DNA of 56,287 bases from NCBI GenBank assembly GCA_009692065.1, contig SHZY01000015.1:1-56287 (forward strand). Reading direction: 5' to 3'. Every line of letters starts with the position of its first letter. The stretch's first letter is position 1. The notes beneath the pieces were generated by a model, which did no database searches, was not told where the DNA came from, and saw only the letters and a list, made by a program, of their open reading frames with translations. Source of the stretch: Gemmataceae bacterium (GTDB lineage Bacteria > Planctomycetota > Planctomycetia > Gemmatales > Gemmataceae). A program made the position numbers and the translations under genes. Shown in pieces: positions 52,431 to 56,287 of this stretch.

Positions 52431-52493
52431 CGAGCCGCGACCATCAGGGAGCGGGGTAGGGGCGCGCAACCGCTCCCTAACGGTCGCGGCTCG
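52431..52493. repeat. GAGCCGCGACC palindrome
   Basis: GAGCCGCGACCATCAGGGAGCGG and CCGCTCCCTAACGGTCGCGGCTC form a nearly perfect 23-bp stem around a loop. It begins right at the stop codon of the HPPK fusion gene, and converging transcription from the next gene also ends here. Confidence 0.75.
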
Positions 52494-52510
52494 TCTACAA
52501 GCGTGATGGG

Positions 52511-52924
52511 TCAGGAATAAAACTGAAATGCCATCCGTCTGCCGTTGATATCGATGGCGGTGAGAATATCGATGACGTCGTCGATCGGGATATGCCAGTC
52601 GAGCGCCCAATTGATGATGTGCAGGTTTTCCTGGCCGACCTTCCAGCGATCGACGATGCGGTCCAGGAGCAGGGCTCTGTCTTGAAACTCGCGCTGCAAG
52701 AGGCCGTAATCGCATTCGCGCAATTCGCTCCAGCGGCGCCTGCCCAGAACGTGTTCGACACAGCGCGCACGCAGATAGCCTAGCCAGTGCTCGCGGATCC
52801 ATTCGTTGACAGCGTCGTTGCCCACGTCGCGGCCGGCGTGGTAGCTGACGATCCACTTGTGCCGGTCGATTTCCTTCCGGCAGTCTTCGCGCAGATCCAA
52901 GGGGGGCATGGGGAGAGACTCCAT
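52511..52924 (-). CDS. Unknown soluble protein
   Basis: About 137 residues from the ATG of MESLPMPPLDLREDCRKEID; starts at 52942 or at a later Met are also possible. The sequence is helical and rich in Trp, Arg and Asp: RDVGNDAVNEWIREHWLGYL, LGRRRWSELRECDYG, NWALDWHIPIDDVIDILTAI and the C-terminal NGRRMAFQFYS. No family is recognised. Composition and codon use are normal for this genome, and it lies between two repeat-flanked genes. It is probably a conserved planctomycete hypothetical protein, which is an inference. Confidence 0.6.
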   Translation of the reverse strand: MESLPMPPLDLREDCRKEIDRHKWIVSYHAGRDVGNDAVNEWIREHWLGYLRARCVEHVLGRRRWSELRECDYGLLQREFQDRALLLDRIVDRWKVGQENLHIINWALDWHIPIDDVIDILTAIDINGRRMAFQFYS

Positions 52925-52991
52925 GATCCGCAACAAGAGCATCGCTCATAATAACCGGCAAAGTGTTTGGATCAAGCGGGTTGCGCGACGG

Positions 52992-53023
52992 ATCCCCGGG
53001 AATCGCTGCGCTCATCCCGGGGC
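52992..53023. repeat. CCCAGGGG-family short palindrome, copy 5
   Basis: ATCCCCGGGAATCGCTGCGCTCATCCCGG forms a compact hairpin with the same GCTGCGCTCAT centre as 42555-42585. It lies just after the stop codon of the following minus-strand gene. Confidence 0.6.
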
Positions 53024-53040
53024 TTGTCGATGGATTCTCT

Positions 53041-55131
53041 TCAACGCAGCAACCAATTCGCCACGTCCACCGCGTCCGCCTTGTCCTCCTGGCGCTCCAA
53101 CCGTTTCGGCTGGCCGGACGCCCGATACGCCGCCTGCAGCAGGCCGCCCGGACCGGTTCCGGTCATCTTGGCGTTGTGCAGAAAGAGTTCATGAGGCGCG
53201 ATGACCGCGGCGAGACCGGGCATGCCGCCGTACTTCAGGGCGCCGGGCAGCATCATCTCGTCGTCGAAGTCCTTGACCTGCTCGAAGCGGAAGCCGTTGA
53301 GGTCCGCCGCGGTGCGCTCAATCGCGTCACCGCACAGGCCACGCGCCAGGAGGACCCACGGACCGGCTTTCTCGAAGCCGACAAGGTGCAGCGATTTCAC
53401 CTTGTCATTGGACTTTGCGAAGGCGATCGCTGTCAGAATGTCGTGGACGCGCTCGGCGACCAACGCGCGGTTGTAGCCGTAGTAGTAACCGGCGTAGGCG
53501 AGGCTGCCGACTTTCATGTTGGTCGTGGGCCATTCGCCTTTCGCATCGAAGCCTGAGCGGAACGGCTCCACCACCAGAATGCCGGTGCCCTTGTCAACCA
53601 GTGTCTGGGCGGCCGGCACGAGTTTGCCGCGATTCCAGAGGCTGCGGATGCCGTTGGGATGAACCCAGATGATGCCGCGACCATCGAAATTCTTGCCATG
53701 CACAATCTGCGTTTTGACGCGCTCGCCCTGCCCCTTGCGGCTCAAGATCATCTCCATGGCGACGAGGCCATCCTTCTCGGTCTTCTCGCCCTTCACAACT
53801 TCGACATCGCTGCCGGCCGGCAACTGATCCGTCATCATCGCCCGCAGAGCCGCGTGCTGGATCTTCTGGAACTTCGCCAGTCCCGCCGCATCCTTCGGCA
53901 GGAGTGCTTGCAACTGCTTTTCCTGCCCCATGGTTAGCGTCTTCTTCAGGAGAGCCGCATTGGCCGCATCCTTCGGCAATGGGTGGTCGGCGTCATACAC
54001 GGAAAGCTGTTTCGGATCGACCGGTGTGAACGGCTTCTCGGTGATCGTAGCTGTTTGGCCAAAGCCGAGGTGCTTGTTGAAGAAGTTGTACATCACCTCC
54101 CGGCTCGGCTGGTTGTAGTTGTGCGGGAAGCTGAGATACTTTGCCATCACCTTGTCTTCGGCGACGTACATCTTGTAGATCTGCTTGAGTTCGGGCAGCC
54201 CTTTCGTCTCGATTTCCTTGGTCCAGTCGTTGGCGCCGGTCATGCCGACGGGGCGCGGCGCAATGAGTGCAGTCAATTCGATGTTGGTCGTGCCGGTGCG
54301 CAGGTAGGCGGTATTCTCGCAGATGCAGCCGCCTTGCATGGAGGCCGACACCATGACGGCCGGGAATGAGGCTGCGACGCGCTCATCGACCGCGGCCAGG
54401 AGGAACGACTGCGTGCCGCCTCCCGACGCGCCGGTGATGCCGATGCGATTGGGATCGACCTGTTCGAGGCTAAGCAGGAAATCGACGGTGCGGACGCAGT
54501 TCCAGGTTTGCAAGTTCATGAATGTTTGCAGGCGAAGCTGGGCATCGACATCCTTGAAGCCTTCACGATGGGTGATCTGCTTGCTGTCGGAATTGCCGAC
54601 CATGTCGAGATGAAACACGACGCAGCCGAGCCGGGCGAGCATGGCACAGCCGGCCTGGTGGAAGTACTTCGAGCTCTCTTCGGTCGCTTCCGCGCCGGTC
54701 TTCTTGTCGTTGTCCCAGCTCTTCGCGGTCGAGAGCCGGGCATCGGTCCAGTGGCCATGGGCGTAGAGAACGGCCGGCAGCTTTCCGGTCTTGCCCGTCG
54801 GGCGATAGAGATTGCCGGTGACGTAGTGGCCGGGATGGCTGACGAAGAACACCTTTTCGACGGTGTAGCCATCGCGTTCGATCTTGCCGTGGACGACGGC
54901 GTTCAGCGCCACCTTCTCCGGCATGGGCCACATGCCTTGCGCGACGAGGAGCTGCTCCTTCAAGATCGGTTTGCGGGCCTCCCACGCCTCTTTCGTCGTG
55001 GGCGGCGTCCAGGGATGGTACGGCAAGTTGTAGTGCTTGGGCTTCTCGGTCAAGCGGCGGTCTTTTTCCTGGGCGACGATCGGCAACGTGCCGAGCGCGG
55101 CGATGACCAACGTAACGATGATACGATTCAT
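53041..55131 (-). CDS. Exported protein with two alpha/beta-hydrolase domains (acetylxylan esterase-like)
   Basis: 696 residues from MNRIIVTLVIAALGTLPIVA (signal peptide). The first hydrolase domain (residues 30-400) has LPAVLYAHGHWTDARLS, VVFHLDMVGNSDS and the nucleophile elbow GITGASGGGTQSF, with the Ser in GASGG, and SFPHNYNQPSREVMYNFF with a likely catalytic His. The second domain (about 450-695) contains GIIWVHPNGIRS, ILVVEPFRSGF and a GFEKAGPWVLLARGL segment where the elbow would be; it lacks a clear GxSxG Ser and is probably inactive or structural. It probably deacetylates polysaccharide outside the cell. A DUF1080 gene is upstream on the same strand, separated by a palindrome, so these two may form one operon. 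Confidence 0.85.
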   Translation of the reverse strand: MNRIIVTLVIAALGTLPIVAQEKDRRLTEKPKHYNLPYHPWTPPTTKEAWEARKPILKEQLLVAQGMWPMPEKVALNAVVHGKIERDGYTVEKVFFVSHPGHYVTGNLYRPTGKTGKLPAVLYAHGHWTDARLSTAKSWDNDKKTGAEATEESSKYFHQAGCAMLARLGCVVFHLDMVGNSDSKQITHREGFKDVDAQLRLQTFMNLQTWNCVRTVDFLLSLEQVDPNRIGITGASGGGTQSFLLAAVDERVAASFPAVMVSASMQGGCICENTAYLRTGTTNIELTALIAPRPVGMTGANDWTKEIETKGLPELKQIYKMYVAEDKVMAKYLSFPHNYNQPSREVMYNFFNKHLGFGQTATITEKPFTPVDPKQLSVYDADHPLPKDAANAALLKKTLTMGQEKQLQALLPKDAAGLAKFQKIQHAALRAMMTDQLPAGSDVEVVKGEKTEKDGLVAMEMILSRKGQGERVKTQIVHGKNFDGRGIIWVHPNGIRSLWNRGKLVPAAQTLVDKGTGILVVEPFRSGFDAKGEWPTTNMKVGSLAYAGYYYGYNRALVAERVHDILTAIAFAKSNDKVKSLHLVGFEKAGPWVLLARGLCGDAIERTAADLNGFRFEQVKDFDDEMMLPGALKYGGMPGLAAVIAPHELFLHNAKMTGTGPGGLLQAAYRASGQPKRLERQEDKADAVDVANWLLR

Positions 55132-55148
55132 GAAAATGTCCCCCAATT

Positions 55149-55204
55149 GCCGCTTGCGGCTTAGCGCTCGCCGTGTGCCTCGCTAGCGCTAAGCCGCAAG
55201 CGGC
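55149..55204. repeat. GCCGCTTGCGG-family palindrome, copy 9
   Basis: The arms GCCGCTTGCGGCTTAGCGCT and AGCGCTAAGCCGCAAGCGGC are complementary around a 16-nt centre. It lies between the hydrolase gene and the DUF1080 gene. Confidence 0.8.
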
Positions 55205-55212
55205 GGACTAAA

Positions 55213-55848
55213 TTATAGCGCCTTCAAAAAGATATTGCGAAACTCGACGCGTTTGTTGTAGCTCTGGAAGCCAATGTGGCCGTCCTTGCGAAGGATACCG
55301 GGATGCTTCTTTGCATGCTCCTTGACGTAGTCGTCAAGGTTGGCATCGACGAGCGTGGCACCATTATTAATGACGGTGATCTGCCTCCCCTTGGCGACGA
55401 CCTTCATGACGTTCCACTCGCCGATCGGCATGTTCTTGATGGTCTTGGGAGGCACGACGTTGTAGATGGCGCCGGTGTTCTGCCATTTCTGAAGTCCGCC
55501 TGGCCAGCCTTCGTCGTCGATGAGCTGAAGTTCCATGCCTTGATACGCGGGATCGCCTTTGAGGGGGGAGCGAATGCCGACGCCTGAGTTGCCCCCCTTT
55601 GGCATTTTGTATTCGAGGCGAAGCTCGTAATCGCCGTACTCTTTCTCGGTCATCAGCCAGCCGCCACCGCCGCCTTCGCAGTAGATGACGCCCTTGTCGG
55701 CGCCCCAGACCTTCAGGTTGCCGGTCGATTTCCAGCTGGCGAGGTCTTTGCCGTTGAAGAGCGATTCGAAGCCCTTGGGCGGATCGCCGGCGGCAACGAA
55801 CGAGGTCGCAACCAAGATAGTGAGCGTGGATACGAGGATGCGTGTCAT
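55213..55848 (-). CDS. DUF1080 (3-keto-disaccharide hydrolase family) exported protein
   Basis: 211 residues, signal peptide MTRILVSTLTILVATSFVAA; AAAGGA precedes the ATG. The DUF1080 fold is seen in FESLFNGKDLASWKSTGNLK, YGDYELRLEYKMPKGGNSGV, QGMELQLIDDEG and GHIGFQSYNKRVEFRNIFLK, a concanavalin-like beta sandwich of typical length. Members bind or cleave 3-keto-glycosides and are greatly expanded in Planctomycetes. The WLMTEKEYGDYELR opening and the NSGVGIRSP loop match the usual ligand face. It is followed on the same strand by the tandem hydrolase gene, supporting a carbohydrate role for both. Confidence 0.92.
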   Translation of the reverse strand: MTRILVSTLTILVATSFVAAGDPPKGFESLFNGKDLASWKSTGNLKVWGADKGVIYCEGGGGGWLMTEKEYGDYELRLEYKMPKGGNSGVGIRSPLKGDPAYQGMELQLIDDEGWPGGLQKWQNTGAIYNVVPPKTIKNMPIGEWNVMKVVAKGRQITVINNGATLVDANLDDYVKEHAKKHPGILRKDGHIGFQSYNKRVEFRNIFLKAL

Positions 55849-55877
55849 GGTGTTCCTTTCACAACTTTCGTTTGACG

Positions 55878-55921
55878 ACGCTTCGCAGAAGCGTCCGGGT
55901 GGCAACGCTTCTGCGAAGCGT
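55878..55921. repeat. 17-bp palindrome upstream of the DUF1080 gene
   Basis: ACGCTTCGCAGAAGCGT at 55878-55894 is exactly complementary to 55905-55921. Each arm is close to a self-palindrome. It may be a transcription end for the region on the right. Confidence 0.75.
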
Positions 55922-55923
55922 TG

Positions 55924-56140
55924 CTAATCGCTAGATGTTGATTTAACTCGCAAACCGTCCCGTGTGCCACAAAAATCTTGCTGCTTGCCAAAGTCTCGCG
56001 ATAGAACAAGGGCATTTACATTAGCCCGACTGCTTACCTGATCGTTCACTCGCTGCGCCACCAAACGTTCGCTTTGGTCCAAGGCACGAACATGATCGGC
56101 AGGGAGGCACATACCGACGTCGCCATTGCGCTGCCGCATC
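55924..56140 (-). pseudogene. Possible gene remnant next to the insertion sequence
   Basis: A frame that reads MRQRNGDVGMCLPADHVRAL, then RLVAQRVNDQVSSRANVNAL, and stops at 55924. Composition is protein-like, but no start with a ribosome-binding site is found, and the frame enters the presumed transposon end at about 56141. It may be the 3' end of a gene broken by the insertion. No family is recognised. Confidence 0.25.
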
Positions 56141-56287
56141 TGTAGTGTTTCACCCCAAATGGCACACAGCCTAAAGTAGCCGACCGTCTCCTCCGGGTGT
56201 AGTGAAATCAAGAACCCCCTGGAGGAAAAGACATGAGCAAGCGACGAAAGTGGTCTGCCGAGGAAAAGCTGCGGATCGTGTTGGCGG
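56141..56287 (+). mobile_element. Left end of an IS3-type insertion sequence, cut by the window edge
   Basis: The probable left boundary is TGTAGTGTTTCACC at 56141, repeated partly as TGTAGTGAAATCA at 56198. Both motifs lie upstream of the transposase start. The right end is outside the window, so terminal repeats cannot be checked. Confidence 0.5.
56233..56287 (+). CDS. IS3-family transposase OrfA, 5' end only
   Basis: GGAGG precedes the ATG by eight bases. The 18 visible residues, MSKRRKWSAEEKLRIVLA, match the start of IS3/IS911-type OrfA proteins, whose first domain is a helix-turn-helix that binds the ends of the element. The gene runs off the window. Confidence 0.75.
   Translation, partial: MSKRRKWSAEEKLRIVLA

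Overview
The window reads as a GC-rich planctomycete chromosome segment, most likely from the Gemmata side of the phylum. That view rests on gene content: a Planctomycete-cytochrome-C/DUF1549/DUF1553 protein with a DUF1501 partner, a second DUF1501 protein, a DUF1080 protein, many exported enzymes with signal peptides, an ECF sigma factor, a large bacterial alpha-2-macroglobulin, and dense palindromic repeats between genes. No species name can be given from the sequence alone.

Layout. 1-4.2 kb: end of an M50 (site-2-type) protease, a Nudix hydrolase, an HtrA protease, a DksA/TraR zinc-finger protein, then about 0.9 kb with no gene I can support. 4.2-11 kb: exported nucleoside hydrolase with two C-terminal jelly-roll-like modules, a 1300-residue protein of unknown function, and a CvpA-like membrane protein. 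11-18 kb: small exported protein, MFS transporter, 2x[4Fe-4S] ferredoxin, two membrane proteins, RarA/MgsA ATPase that appears to start at ATC, and an exported proline-rich protein. 18-22.4 kb: ECF sigma factor, metK, and two tandem exported methyltransferase-like proteins. 22.5-28 kb: alpha-2-macroglobulin, interrupted by one in-frame TGA exactly where the thioester cysteine should be. 28-31.4 kb: a 44-residue basic protein, two overlapping unknown genes in less GC-rich DNA, and a decayed MazF-like toxin. 31.4-40.5 kb: MetE-like enzyme, two DUF1501 proteins, a broken RidA gene, a sulfite-oxidase-family protein and the large cytochrome/DUF1549/DUF1553 protein. 40.7-45 kb: deoxyhypusine-synthase-like protein, DUF3501, aquaporin, sialate O-acetylesterase. 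45-50 kb: amidohydrolase, class III aminotransferase, a GxxExxY gene inside a 548-bp unit with 28-bp terminal inverted repeats, and an M81/MlrC-type protein. 50-56.3 kb: BCS1-like AAA ATPase, HPPK fused to a degenerate short-chain dehydrogenase, unknown protein, tandem alpha/beta-hydrolase protein, DUF1080 protein and the start of an IS3-type transposase at the right edge.

Most genes are monocistronic or loosely grouped. Functional links that can be argued are metK with the two methyltransferase-like proteins, the cytochrome/DUF1549/DUF1553-DUF1501 pair, and the divergent amidohydrolase/aminotransferase pair with the M81 gene downstream. Almost every gap carries a perfect or near-perfect palindrome belonging to one of several repeat families.

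The most notable signals are: (1) the in-frame UGA replacing the thioester Cys of alpha-2-macroglobulin, with a 10-bp stem starting 14 nt downstream, which suggests selenocysteine but is not proven; (2) the GxxExxY gene bounded by terminal inverted repeats, which looks like a small mobile unit; (3) the HPPK-SDR fusion lacking most SDR catalytic residues; (4) the paired exported methyltransferase folds next to metK; (5) the unusually rich and partly coding palindromic repeats.
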